From: Zygotorulaspora mrakii
Lineage: Eukaryota; Ascomycota; Saccharomycetes; Saccharomycetales; Saccharomycetaceae
NCBI RefSeq assembly: GCF_013402915.1
Contig: NC_050719.1
Span: 496,001 to 560,000 of the forward strand
Length of the DNA: 64,000 nt
Reading direction: 5' to 3'
Shown here piece after piece: positions 9,373-17,697 of the stretch. The notes under the pieces are model-generated. The model was not told where the DNA came from, did no database searches, and saw nothing but the letters and a program-made list of their open reading frames with translations. Position numbers and translations under genes: made by a program. Numbering within the stretch: position 1 is the first letter of the stretch; every line of letters starts with the position of its first letter.

Positions 9373-9640
9373 GTATGTGGCCTCTTTTTCTGGCCTTTTC
9401 TGTCGTTGGGGCTAGTCGCTTTTGTTTTTCTGGCGCGCGACACGAAATGGAGTGAACGCGCAGCGAGGTGCGCGGCGTGCCGGGCAACTGCCAAAGGATC
9501 GATCCGTTTCGCGTATGGGAAGTGATATAAACAAGGTAGAGTGGGTTGTTTCCGTTGTGGTTGTTTCTGGCTGTGGTTGTTTTTGTTCTTGCGTTGGAGG
9601 ATCCTGGTGGCCAACTCATTTACTAACTGTGTCGTAATAG
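9373..9640 (+). other. Spliceosomal intron ahead of the NHP6 coding exon
   Basis: The 268-nt intron has a consensus 5' splice site GTATGT at 9373-9378, a perfect branch-point TACTAAC at 9621-9627 and a 3' splice site TAG at 9638-9640, 14 nt after the branch A. The 5' splice site directly follows an ATG (9370-9372). Splicing joins this ATG to AAA TTG GTA ACA ATG, in frame with Nhp6, so it would add Met-Lys-Leu-Val-Thr before the conserved Met. An ATG at 9253 in the same frame would add a further 39 residues. S. cerevisiae NHP6B is also thought to have an upstream intron (in the YBR090C region), so the arrangement may be old. Confidence 0.85.
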
Positions 9641-9652
9641 AAATTGGTAACA

Positions 9653-9934
9653 ATGTCAGCTCCAAGGGAAACGAAAAAGAGAACTACCAGAAGAAAGAAG
9701 GATCCAAATGCGCCAAAGAGGGCGCTGTCGGCTTATATGTTCTTTGCCAACGAAAACAGAGACATTGTGCGTGCTGAGAACCCGGACGTGACCTTCGGTC
9801 AAGTGGGCAGAATCCTAGGTGAAAGATGGAAGGCGTTGACTCCAGATGAGAAGACGCCTTACGAGGCCAAGGCAGAGGCAGACAAGAAGAGGTACGAGTC
9901 TGAAAAAGAGCTGTACAATGCTACTCGCGCTTGA
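9653..9934 (+). CDS. NHP6: Nhp6, HMG-box non-histone chromatin protein (coding exon)
   Basis: A 93-aa HMG-box protein. A basic tail (residues about 4-17, [10 protein letters not shown]) precedes a single HMG box with [11 protein letters not shown], the tryptophan motif [12 protein letters not shown] and [13 protein letters not shown] at the end. Nhp6 bends DNA without sequence specificity and works with FACT, RSC and RNA polymerase III factors. The single copy corresponds to S. cerevisiae NHP6A and NHP6B. The ATG at 9653 gives the canonical length; splicing of the intron at 9373-9640 makes a longer, in-frame start at 9370 or 9253 possible. Upstream open codons between 9641 and 9652 contain only a TTG. 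Confidence 0.95.
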   Translation: MSAPRETKKRTTRRKKDPNAPKRALSAYMFFANENRDIVRAENPDVTFGQVGRILGERWKALTPDEKTPYEAKAEADKKRYESEKELYNATRA

Positions 9935-10186
9935 TGTTGTCTGCCTCCACCAGGTCTGAATCTTTGGGTATACTATTTTACTCTCGTTTACTATTATATT
10001 ATATTTTTACTCTTTCTCTGTCGTTGTGAGCTGTGTATCGCAGCCGAGCAGGGTGGGAAAAAGTATCTTTCTCTAGGTCTCAATTCTGTATTATTAGCTT
10101 ATTTTTCTAAAACCACATCTTTATCGCTAGCCGTGAGCAGCCAGCTCAGTATCTGTGCGCCCGAGAGAGCTGCGTTACCGTTGCTG

Positions 10187-10208
10187 ACGCGTAGACGCGT
10201 AAACGCGT
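10187..10208. promoter_or_regulatory. Cluster of three MluI cell-cycle boxes upstream of POL30
   Basis: ACGCGT occurs at 10187-10192, 10195-10200 and 10203-10208, evenly spaced every 8 bp, ending 141 bp before the POL30 ATG. MCBs are bound by MBF (Mbp1-Swi6) and drive G1/S expression; POL30 is a classic MBF target. Confidence 0.9.
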
Positions 10209-10236
10209 TTCTGTTTTTTTTTTTTTCAGGACAGAG

Positions 10237-10244
10237 TATATAAG
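10237..10244 (+). promoter_or_regulatory. TATA box of POL30
   Basis: TATATAAG lies about 106 bp before the POL30 ATG and just downstream of the MCB cluster and an oligo-T tract at 10214-10226, a typical yeast promoter order. Confidence 0.55.
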
Positions 10245-10349
10245 TTCTTCATAGTGTTGCGAAGGTCAAAGGCCCTTCCGTAGGATCCGATTCTGCTCAC
10301 ATCTGGATTTGTACCAGCGTTAACAGCAGTTCTTGATCCAGTGTATATA

Positions 10350-11126
10350 ATGTTAGAGGCCAAATTTGAAGAAGCATCCCTTTTTAAAAGAATCATCGAC
10401 GGGTTCAAGGACTGTGTTCAGCTCGTGAATTTCCAGTGCAAGGAAGATGGTATAATTGCGCAAGCGGTAGACGACTCTCGTGTTTTGTTGGTCTCTCTGG
10501 AGATTGGCATTGAAGCCTTCCAGGACTACAGATGCGATCATCCGGTTACTTTGGGTGTTGATTTGACTTCGTTGAGCAAAATTCTACGTTGTGGTAACAA
10601 CTCAGATACGTTGACGCTAATCGCGGATGATACACCCGACTCTGTCTTATTACTGTTCGAAGACACAAAGAAAGACCGTATAGCAGAGTACTCTTTGAAA
10701 CTCATGGATATTGACGCTGACTTTTTGAAGATCGAGGAATTAGCTTACGAATCAACTTTAATGATGCCATCCCCAGAATTCACCAAGATCGTGCGTGATC
10801 TCAGTCAATTGAGTGACTCTTTGAACATAATGGTCACCAAGGAGACAATTAAATTCGTCGCGGACGGTGATATTGGGTCAGGCTCCGTCATTTTGAAGCC
10901 ATTTGTAAACATGGATAAACCAGAGGAAAGCATCAAGTTGGACATGGAGCAGCCTGTTGATTTGACTTTTGGTGCTAAATACTTGCTCGATATCGTGAAG
11001 GGATCCGCTCTATCTGACAAGGTAGGTATAAGATTATCAAGTGAGGCGCCAGCTCTGTTCCAATTCGACTTGAAAAGCGGTTATTTGCAATTCTTCTTGG
11101 CTCCAAAGTTTAATGACGAGGAATGA
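10350..11126 (+). CDS. POL30: PCNA, DNA polymerase sliding clamp
   Basis: Exactly 258 aa, the length of yeast PCNA. The start is MLEAKFEEASLFKRIIDG and the end APKFNDEE. The modification sites are conserved: Lys127 within FLKIEE (SUMO consensus) and Lys164 within VTKETIKF (ubiquitin/SUMO, post-replication repair). The interdomain region and the LTFGAKYLLDIVKG segment are canonical. PCNA is the trimeric clamp for polymerases delta and epsilon and a platform for repair factors. A GTG three codons upstream is ignored in favour of the ATG. Converges with MAK3, with 85 bp between the stop codons. Confidence 0.98.
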   Translation: MLEAKFEEASLFKRIIDGFKDCVQLVNFQCKEDGIIAQAVDDSRVLLVSLEIGIEAFQDYRCDHPVTLGVDLTSLSKILRCGNNSDTLTLIADDTPDSVLLLFEDTKKDRIAEYSLKLMDIDADFLKIEELAYESTLMMPSPEFTKIVRDLSQLSDSLNIMVTKETIKFVADGDIGSGSVILKPFVNMDKPEESIKLDMEQPVDLTFGAKYLLDIVKGSALSDKVGIRLSSEAPALFQFDLKSGYLQFFLAPKFNDEE

Positions 11127-11211
11127 ATTATCATCCTAAAATTTCGATTCATATATACAAAAAAACTGTAAATTAAATAATCTCTCATATCCAAGCTTTT
11201 TCATTAATTCA

Positions 11212-11733
11212 TTAGTCCACATTTTCCTCCAAAAACGTTGTTCTCACACAGCTTTTCGCCGTTAGCGGTAGTATCAGTTTGAACGCATCACCTTCATTCA
11301 GATAATAGCGAAACATTCGCTTCATCCTCAAGAACCCCATACCTTCGTATAGGTTCAATGCAACATTGTTGCTAACTTCTGTTTCTAACATTATCTCATC
11401 GCATCCCTCTTTTTGCATTTTTTTAATTGCCTTTTTAACCAACGTCTTGGCGATTCCACGTCCACGGTATTTACTTTCAACTGCCAACATCCCAATATAT
11501 CCTCTCATTCTTCGGTTTCTATGTGACTCTTGCTTACATATAACACATCCAATTGGCTCATCGGATTTTTCACTATCATCATCAAATGCAAGATATGCTA
11601 GTTCAGGCCATCGATTTAAGAAAAATCTATATACGTATATTGAATACGGTTCTGACAGATCAGCATCTATCAGTCTCTTGAGATGTTCAAAGTGAAGCAA
11701 ATTTCCCAAATCCAATGGTCTATAACTAATCAT
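11212..11733 (-). CDS. MAK3: Mak3/Naa30, catalytic subunit of the NatC N-terminal acetyltransferase
   Basis: A 173-aa GNAT-fold enzyme. LIDADLSEPYSIYVYR near the N-terminus and LYEGMGFLRMKRMFRYYLN near the end are hallmarks of Naa30. The acetyl-CoA loop is RGRGIA at about residues 90-95, followed by the LETEVSNNVALNLYE core. NatC acetylates N-termini such as Met-Leu and Met-Ile, together with Mak10 and Mak31. It starts at the ATG at 11731-11733 and diverges from ATG11 across about 290 bp. Confidence 0.96.
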   Translation of the reverse strand: MISYRPLDLGNLLHFEHLKRLIDADLSEPYSIYVYRFFLNRWPELAYLAFDDDSEKSDEPIGCVICKQESHRNRRMRGYIGMLAVESKYRGRGIAKTLVKKAIKKMQKEGCDEIMLETEVSNNVALNLYEGMGFLRMKRMFRYYLNEGDAFKLILPLTAKSCVRTTFLEENVD

Positions 11734-11973
11734 GAGGTATAAATTTGCCTGTGTTTTCCCTTAATTTTACATATTCTTGAGTTTCATTTTTGACTTTTTT
11801 CATTTGGTTTCCAGTTCCTTTTAAATTTGAGTCTTTAAAGATGCAGCGCTGTAAGTAAGCGATAGGGTAAGGCTTAAACAAGGCCAGCATTTGACAAAAA
11901 ACTCGACCGCCCCGGAAACCCTTTTATTGCATATAGTCTCATTAGCTTCTGCAAAATAACTGTCTACAGCCGA

Positions 11974-11985
11974 ATGACTATTTAA
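11974..11985 (+). other. Minimal upstream ORF in the ATG11 leader
   Basis: ATG ACT ATT TAA, a three-codon ORF ending 41 bp before the ATG11 start. Whether it lies in the transcript depends on the unmapped transcription start. Confidence 0.35.
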
Positions 11986-12026
11986 TTAGATTGGTCTTCG
12001 ATAGTGGACGTAGAAATCACACAAAA

Positions 12027-15000
12027 ATGTCAAATGATGCCCACATAATCAACGCTATCACCGGTGAGTCCGTGTCAACAGATCTTAAGTTCTTCATGTC
12101 ATTAGATGACTTTAAACGCTTTATTATTCAGAAATGGAATATTCCTTGGGATCAGCTGCTTATTCTTTTACCTTTCGGAAATAAACTGAAAGCTTCTAGC
12201 TTCAAGGATTGTTTGAGCAATACCGCCATCGGTGCTAATGAATTTTACGTATATGATAGGCGGTTATTTTCTGTGATTAATGAACCTGTATATCCACAGC
12301 ACGATATGAGTAGTAATCCGGAGCTGGCTGAAAAAGTTGAGTCTCTTTTGCATCTATTAACACGCGATATTCAGTCTAAGAACGAGTGCACATTATTTAA
12401 GCCAATAAGCTCTCCATTAGAAGATGTAGACCTAAAATTGGAAAATCTAAGCCATAGAACTATAATAAGCCTTTTGACTACAAATTTAGGTTGGTTAAGC
12501 GCCTTGGAAATTGACGTACATTATTTCCGTAAGATGATTCAAGAATATTTATCGCAAACATCCTCAATTTTCAAATGCTTAAGTATTTGTGAACAGTATC
12601 TCAAGCTTTACTGTTACGACGTTGAAAAACTATATAACTCCAATGTTCAATTTCTCAATCAGCTGGCAGACGACACGTCGTCAAAAAAATGGAAGGATTG
12701 TTATAATAATACTCTTCTTAGACTGGATGGATTAAATGGAACTCTAGAGCAGTACGTTCATCGGGAAATGCTGGAGGAAAATGAAATGAAGCTAATACTA
12801 TTGGATCAAACTATTGATAACAAATTAAAAAAAATAAGACAGGAGCTTGATTTCAATGCTGAATTAAGGAATAAGGTAACAAAAAGTGTCGAATCCATCC
12901 AAAAGGAATTTGCTCCCGGAAGTATAAAAGACCGCTTTGAAAAAGTAATGCTTGATAAGTTTGATGAGCTAGTTCAAGATACAAGAAGTACCAGTCGTGC
13001 AATCCTGGAACAAGATTTTGCAGAAACACAAAATTCGGATTTAGAAAATGCTCAGCAGTACCTAGAGAGTATCAAAAATGGTGTCGCACGTAAACTATTG
13101 ACAATTGCAAATGCGGTGTATGCACAGATTGAACTTGTCCTAGAGCAAAGAGGCTCACTTCAGAAAAGGGCAATAATTACATTAGGTGAGATCGCTTTTG
13201 TTCAGATGGAAACTCTAGGGATCAAGAAAATTTTACTTGATGATTGTAATAAGGAGCTGGATGTATATCAAAAGTTAGAATTAGAGCTTTCACAAGTCGA
13301 GAGTTTACCCTTCATTTATGGGCTCTACCTGATAGAGTGCTACCGACGGCAAATATGGTGCACTCTCGTTACTAAAAGTATAATCAAGTGCTCAAAGGAG
13401 CTGAAGGATGTTCTTGAAAAGGAAAAGATATCTCGAAGTCGATGGATAGAGAAATTCGGTTCGGTTGCTTCTATTTTCTCTAATAGTCTTGACGATCTCT
13501 CTGACTTGCACCAGCTAGCTAAATCATTCGATGAAACATCGTATTTCCAAACTACATCTCAAGAATACTCCACATCATCAGAGGACACAAAACAATTTAC
13601 ACTTCAGGTCATTGAGAAATATATGAAGCAAATGAAAGAGCTTAACGTATCTACGGAGATTACAGATATTTTATGGCAAAATTTTTATGAGGCAAATAGC
13701 CTCAGTCTCGAATTATACATGAATGATAAGGAACCATCAGATTCGCCCAGAACCATGACTGCGGGGCATCAAATCAATGGTTATAGGGCCCGGATAAAAA
13801 AGCTAGAATCACTTCTTCATGACGTAAAGTACTCTGACCCCAGCCGTTGGCCTTCTGGAATACTGAATTCCAATTATATGCAACCTTTTCACAACAGCAT
13901 TACAACGATAGGCGCAAGAGCCAAATTATGTGACTCTAATAACAGTTATAATGTAATGGAAATGCAGTTAAAGATTAAGAATTTGCAAGAGCTGGCATAT
14001 CAGTCCAATAAAACTAATGATACGAAAGATTTGCAATTATCTGCTGTAAACGCAAAAGTTGCAGATTTAGAAATAGAAAACGCTGCTTTTAAAGAGAATT
14101 TATCTCACTTGAAGAAAGAGTTGGCAAGACTCGCCGTGGTAGAGGAGGAAAAACAGAGCTATATTTTGCTTCAGCAAAAGAGTTTCAAAAGTGATATTCA
14201 AAGTGTAATAAAGGAAAATACTAGTCTGGTAGGAGAACTTACCTCAATAAGTGAAAACTTCAGAAATGTTCAAGACGAAAGAGATAATTTACTACTGGAG
14301 TTCAGGAGGCTCAAGGAGAAATCTGTCAAGCAAATGGATGCTTTTACCTCTGAAGGCGATAAGCTTACCGAACGTAATAAACAACTTGAAAATAGTATGG
14401 CTGGCCTCCGAAAGACCAATGAAGAATTAGCGTCCAAAAATACAAAGGCAGTTTACGTCGACGAAGCCACACAAACCGTGGAAGAGCCAATAGAACAATC
14501 TTCTTTGATAAGTAATTCGCATGATATGAAAGATCTCTTAAAAAGAATTGAAGCCAGAACTTTTGAAGTTTTCAAGTCTGATGTTTTCATTCTGGAAAAT
14601 ATTGGATTACTGCTTGCTTTTGACGAAGAAGGTTTTATAAAGATAAAGAGAGTAAAAGGACTAAAAAAGGATCAAAACGCCAGCATACTAGATGAGAGTA
14701 CACAAATCCCAGAAAATGATACAGTGCTGAAGAGCTCTGTATTTCGTGGCATTAAACAGCTTTACAACGAGTTACAAATTAAGCCAGAATCGGATAAGCA
14801 TAATGATTTTCTTTTCCGCTTGAATAAGGTGTATGACGATAAATTATTTGAAAATGCTGTAATTGGACGTTTCAAAGATATTGAATTCCTAGCGAAAAAA
14901 CTTACGAAAGAAAATAAAAGAAAGAAGGGTCTGCTGGAGACTTATCAAAAAGAACGATTGGCTCTCAATAACTTTCAAGTTGGAGATCTTGCTTTGTTTT

Positions 15001-15374
15001 TACCAACAAGGGAAACAATATCTTCCTGCGAGTCCTCGGAGTCTTCTTTGATTTCCTCTTTCTCATCAGTAGACCTTTCGACCCCTCCACCTTTAGATGC
15101 GTCTATTGCGGTTGCTTCGTCTGGCGGAAGAAAAGAGAAAAGTGCCAAAGCAAGAAGGAATCCACCATGGGCTGCATTCACCGCCTTTGAAGATAATACG
15201 AGGTATTTCCTCAAGGATGAGAATGGATTAACAAAGGGCAGAGAGTGGTTTGTGGGACGAATTTTGAATTTAGAGAGTAATGTTGTTGATAGACAAAATT
15301 ACAATCCATACAAGCTTCCTCAGGGGACCGTATGGTTTCATTTAAGTGCAACTATGATATCACTTTCAGGCTGA
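12027..15374 (+). CDS. ATG11: Atg11, scaffold for selective autophagy
   Basis: A 1115-aa protein (S. cerevisiae about 1180 aa). The N-terminal region HIINAITGESVSTDLKF reads like the ubiquitin-like start of Atg11, followed by long helical regions and clear coiled coils in the middle (roughly residues 640-820, rich in Lys/Glu/Leu heptads). The C-terminal Atg11 domain contains WFVGRILNLESNVVD and ends in GTVWFHLSATMISLSG, strongly conserved in the family. Atg11 links cargo receptors such as Atg19, Atg32 and Atg36 to the Atg1 kinase. An upstream TTG would add 12 residues; the ATG at 12027 is preferred. Converges with TAH18. Confidence 0.95.
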   Translation: MSNDAHIINAITGESVSTDLKFFMSLDDFKRFIIQKWNIPWDQLLILLPFGNKLKASSFKDCLSNTAIGANEFYVYDRRLFSVINEPVYPQHDMSSNPELAEKVESLLHLLTRDIQSKNECTLFKPISSPLEDVDLKLENLSHRTIISLLTTNLGWLSALEIDVHYFRKMIQEYLSQTSSIFKCLSICEQYLKLYCYDVEKLYNSNVQFLNQLADDTSSKKWKDCYNNTLLRLDGLNGTLEQYVHREMLEENEMKLILLDQTIDNKLKKIRQELDFNAELRNKVTKSVESIQKEFAPGSIKDRFEKVMLDKFDELVQDTRSTSRAILEQDFAETQNSDLENAQQYLESIKNGVARKLLTIANAVYAQIELVLEQRGSLQKRAIITLGEIAFVQMETLGIKKILLDDCNKELDVYQKLELELSQVESLPFIYGLYLIECYRRQIWCTLVTKSIIKCSKELKDVLEKEKISRSRWIEKFGSVASIFSNSLDDLSDLHQLAKSFDETSYFQTTSQEYSTSSEDTKQFTLQVIEKYMKQMKELNVSTEITDILWQNFYEANSLSLELYMNDKEPSDSPRTMTAGHQINGYRARIKKLESLLHDVKYSDPSRWPSGILNSNYMQPFHNSITTIGARAKLCDSNNSYNVMEMQLKIKNLQELAYQSNKTNDTKDLQLSAVNAKVADLEIENAAFKENLSHLKKELARLAVVEEEKQSYILLQQKSFKSDIQSVIKENTSLVGELTSISENFRNVQDERDNLLLEFRRLKEKSVKQMDAFTSEGDKLTERNKQLENSMAGLRKTNEELASKNTKAVYVDEATQTVEEPIEQSSLISNSHDMKDLLKRIEARTFEVFKSDVFILENIGLLLAFDEEGFIKIKRVKGLKKDQNASILDESTQIPENDTVLKSSVFRGIKQLYNELQIKPESDKHNDFLFRLNKVYDDKLFENAVIGRFKDIEFLAKKLTKENKRKKGLLETYQKERLALNNFQVGDLALFLPTRETISSCESSESSLISSFSSVDLSTPPPLDASIAVASSGGRKEKSAKARRNPPWAAFTAFEDNTRYFLKDENGLTKGREWFVGRILNLESNVVDRQNYNPYKLPQGTVWFHLSATMISLSG

Positions 15375-15493
15375 AAGACCATTACTCTGTATTTATAGGT
15401 TTCTGGCTTTTCGTTTTTTTTCTGGTTATTTACTGTTTATGATTAATATCCTCTCAGGTTTACATATTGAACTCGCATGCCTCGAGAGTTATC

Positions 15494-17371
15494 CTACCAT
15501 GTTTCCTGTAGATATCTGTAGTTTTTTTCCATTTGCCTCAAATAATCAGCCGCTTGCTCGTCCTCTTCAAAATTTCCCCATTTTTTCAGCATTTCAACAA
15601 AGGTCAGTCTAACCTGAATGGGCATTTTACCGGACGAGCCGCATATGAAAATTAGTGCTTCATTGTTCAGAATTTTCCTGGTCATTTCCTCGCCAAATTT
15701 CCATAAATTATCTTGAACATATTTAATATCTGAAGAATTTTCTTTATCTCTAGAGAAGCATGTATAAAGACTTATTTTTTTATCGTTATGCCATTCTCTC
15801 AATGTGCTTTCATACAAGAAATCGTGTTCTTTATATCTATTTCCAAAAAACAGACTTATATCTTTGCAAATATTTGACCTTATTAAACACATCATTGGCG
15901 CAATCCCTACACCGGGACTGACTAAAATCATGGATTTTTTTTTCAAATTATGGTGAAAGGTGCCTTTATTCTGCACTTTGTAACGAAAAGAGTCTCCGAT
16001 CGCGAGTTTACTGACGTATTCTGTACAAACACCTTTTCGAATTCTTCTTAGTATAGTTTTATATTTGACTATGGCAATGGTCAATTCTATATTTGGATCA
16101 CAAGGTGCGCTAGATATTGAAAAGTAACGTGGCTTTATAATGGGAAGGTAATCCGTCATATGTTCCCATGGCAGCTTGAGCGAACCAAAGTCCTCAATCA
16201 CTTCGAGTATAGATCTACGAGGCCGGTTACAATAGTCAAACAAATCCTGCATGTCTTCATCATAAGCAAATTGACGCAATTTTTCCCTTTGCTGTTCTAA
16301 CTGTTCTCTCCCTCTCTCCAGTTTATCTATTTCTGTAGCAAATGTCCAAATTTTCATGAAAAAGCTGGCTCGAGGAATGCTCTCTATATCACAATGGTAC
16401 TTCAGCAAGCCTCTCAAGGTTAATTTTCCAATCAGACCACCATCCATTAAGTCAGGAGGTATTCCATGATTAAATTCCAAGGGCATGTCTGCCACATTAG
16501 ACCAATGTGGTTGCAAAGATAAAAATTGATTCACGGCTTCATCGCTGTTACAAGGATACATAGAGATCGTGTCACCAGGATAATATTCTTCGTGTTCTAT
16601 TCCTTTGAATACAAACTGTCTCACATCTTGAAAGTGGGGTTCGGCTGTAATCCGCTTATTGTTCAACACTGTTCCAATCTTAACGTTATCATCGCCGAGA
16701 AAACGTGGAGGCTCAGTATTATGGATCATATTCTCAGTTTCATCGCTCTTTTTTAAAGAGCTAATAGGTTCAAGATATAGATCAGTGCTAATTCCTTGAC
16801 GCTTAACAAGCTCGCCATTGAGCTTTCTCAAAGAAAAGGTATCGCATAAATATTTTAGTGTTTTCTTTTCGAACTCGAAGTAGACAGCCTCTATTCCTGC
16901 TCCTGTGCCTTTATTACTGCCAATTAGACACTGCTCGTCGGCCTCCAATCTAGCGAACAATTCTTTGGCACCAAGTTGATTGACGATACGCTCATGCAGT
17001 TTTTTGATAGCGTAATTGAATTTTGGGTAAGATGAGTCTCCTAAACCGAGAAAAGAGACATGCACATGACTCAAAAAGTCTTCTGGTAAGTCTTTTCTTT
17101 TCAAGAATGACCACAGGGTATTATTGCGGGTCCCATCAGAACGCTCCTGACCATTACGTGGTATTTCACCTTGACCTGTCGTTGAACATATAACAAAAAG
17201 GTATTTGCAGTTTAAAATATGGGAGGGGCTATAATTACCTATTGTGCTCAAAGTATGGGCAAAATGCAGTCTCCGAAGCTTATATGAAAGGATGCTAGCA
17301 AAATCATGAGCGTTGCCCGTCTCAGACCCATATAGAATGGCTATTCTTTTCGATGCTTTCGTCTGGGTCAT
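15494..17371 (-). CDS. TAH18: Tah18, NADPH-dependent diflavin reductase of cytosolic Fe-S assembly
   Basis: A 625-aa diflavin reductase (S. cerevisiae 623 aa). The N-terminal flavodoxin domain has ILYGSETGNAHDFA (about residues 12-25) and STTGQGEIPRNG. The FAD-binding segment is PRYFSISSAP. The NADPH part contains SPGVGIAPMMCLIRS, FFGNRYKEHDFLY and FICGSSGKMP, ending in an aromatic residue (Trp). Tah18 passes electrons from NADPH to Dre2 early in cytosolic iron-sulfur protein assembly. The ATG at 17369-17371 is the only good start. It diverges from no neighbour; MSF1 lies upstream in the same orientation. Confidence 0.96.
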   Translation of the reverse strand: MTQTKASKRIAILYGSETGNAHDFASILSYKLRRLHFAHTLSTIGNYSPSHILNCKYLFVICSTTGQGEIPRNGQERSDGTRNNTLWSFLKRKDLPEDFLSHVHVSFLGLGDSSYPKFNYAIKKLHERIVNQLGAKELFARLEADEQCLIGSNKGTGAGIEAVYFEFEKKTLKYLCDTFSLRKLNGELVKRQGISTDLYLEPISSLKKSDETENMIHNTEPPRFLGDDNVKIGTVLNNKRITAEPHFQDVRQFVFKGIEHEEYYPGDTISMYPCNSDEAVNQFLSLQPHWSNVADMPLEFNHGIPPDLMDGGLIGKLTLRGLLKYHCDIESIPRASFFMKIWTFATEIDKLERGREQLEQQREKLRQFAYDEDMQDLFDYCNRPRRSILEVIEDFGSLKLPWEHMTDYLPIIKPRYFSISSAPCDPNIELTIAIVKYKTILRRIRKGVCTEYVSKLAIGDSFRYKVQNKGTFHHNLKKKSMILVSPGVGIAPMMCLIRSNICKDISLFFGNRYKEHDFLYESTLREWHNDKKISLYTCFSRDKENSSDIKYVQDNLWKFGEEMTRKILNNEALIFICGSSGKMPIQVRLTFVEMLKKWGNFEEDEQAADYLRQMEKNYRYLQETW

Positions 17372-17697
17372 GACTAAGGAAAACTTACCTGTAGCTCTTC
17401 CTAATTATTAGAAGTACAATGAGAAGAAAGAAGAAGAGTTATTAAAGCTTAAATAATCAAAGGAATTATTATGTTTGAAGATATCTGTATCTATTTGTAT
17501 TGTCTCGATATTTCATAATTTCAACTTTATTACATAACTAAGGACGACAGATTCAATGCGCTCCTAGGAGGGACCCACAGAGAGAGGGACTCATAGAGAG
17601 TGTCCTGTCTTTCCAACTAATGTCTATTAATAAATTCTGAATTGTATTGAACTTTTTAAGGTGATATTTACAGGATATTAATATAGCATGCTGTACC
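17372..17697. promoter_or_regulatory. TAH18 promoter / MSF1 3' region
   Basis: A 326-bp gap between two minus-strand genes. It is AT-rich except for a short purine-rich tandem repeat at 17568-17599 (listed separately). No RNA gene or further ORF is visible. Confidence 0.5.
17568..17599. repeat. Exactly adjacent 16-bp direct repeat, purine-rich
   Basis: 17568-17583 and 17584-17599 match at 14 of 16 positions (unit GAGGGACYCAYAGAGA). It lies about 200 bp upstream of TAH18 and 100 bp downstream of MSF1. Confidence 0.75.

Noticed and set aside
9279..9665. Minus-strand open frame of 128 codons across the NHP6 intron
   Set aside because: No recognisable domain, non-conserved composition, and it lies across a well-supported plus-strand intron and exon.
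17372..17400. ACTTACCT on the plus strand (GGTAAGT on the minus strand) just upstream of the TAH18 start, resembling a 5' splice site or the 5' end of U1 RNA
   Set aside because: No TACTAAC branch point follows on the minus strand, the TAH18 ORF is complete without it, and the flanking bases do not continue as U1.
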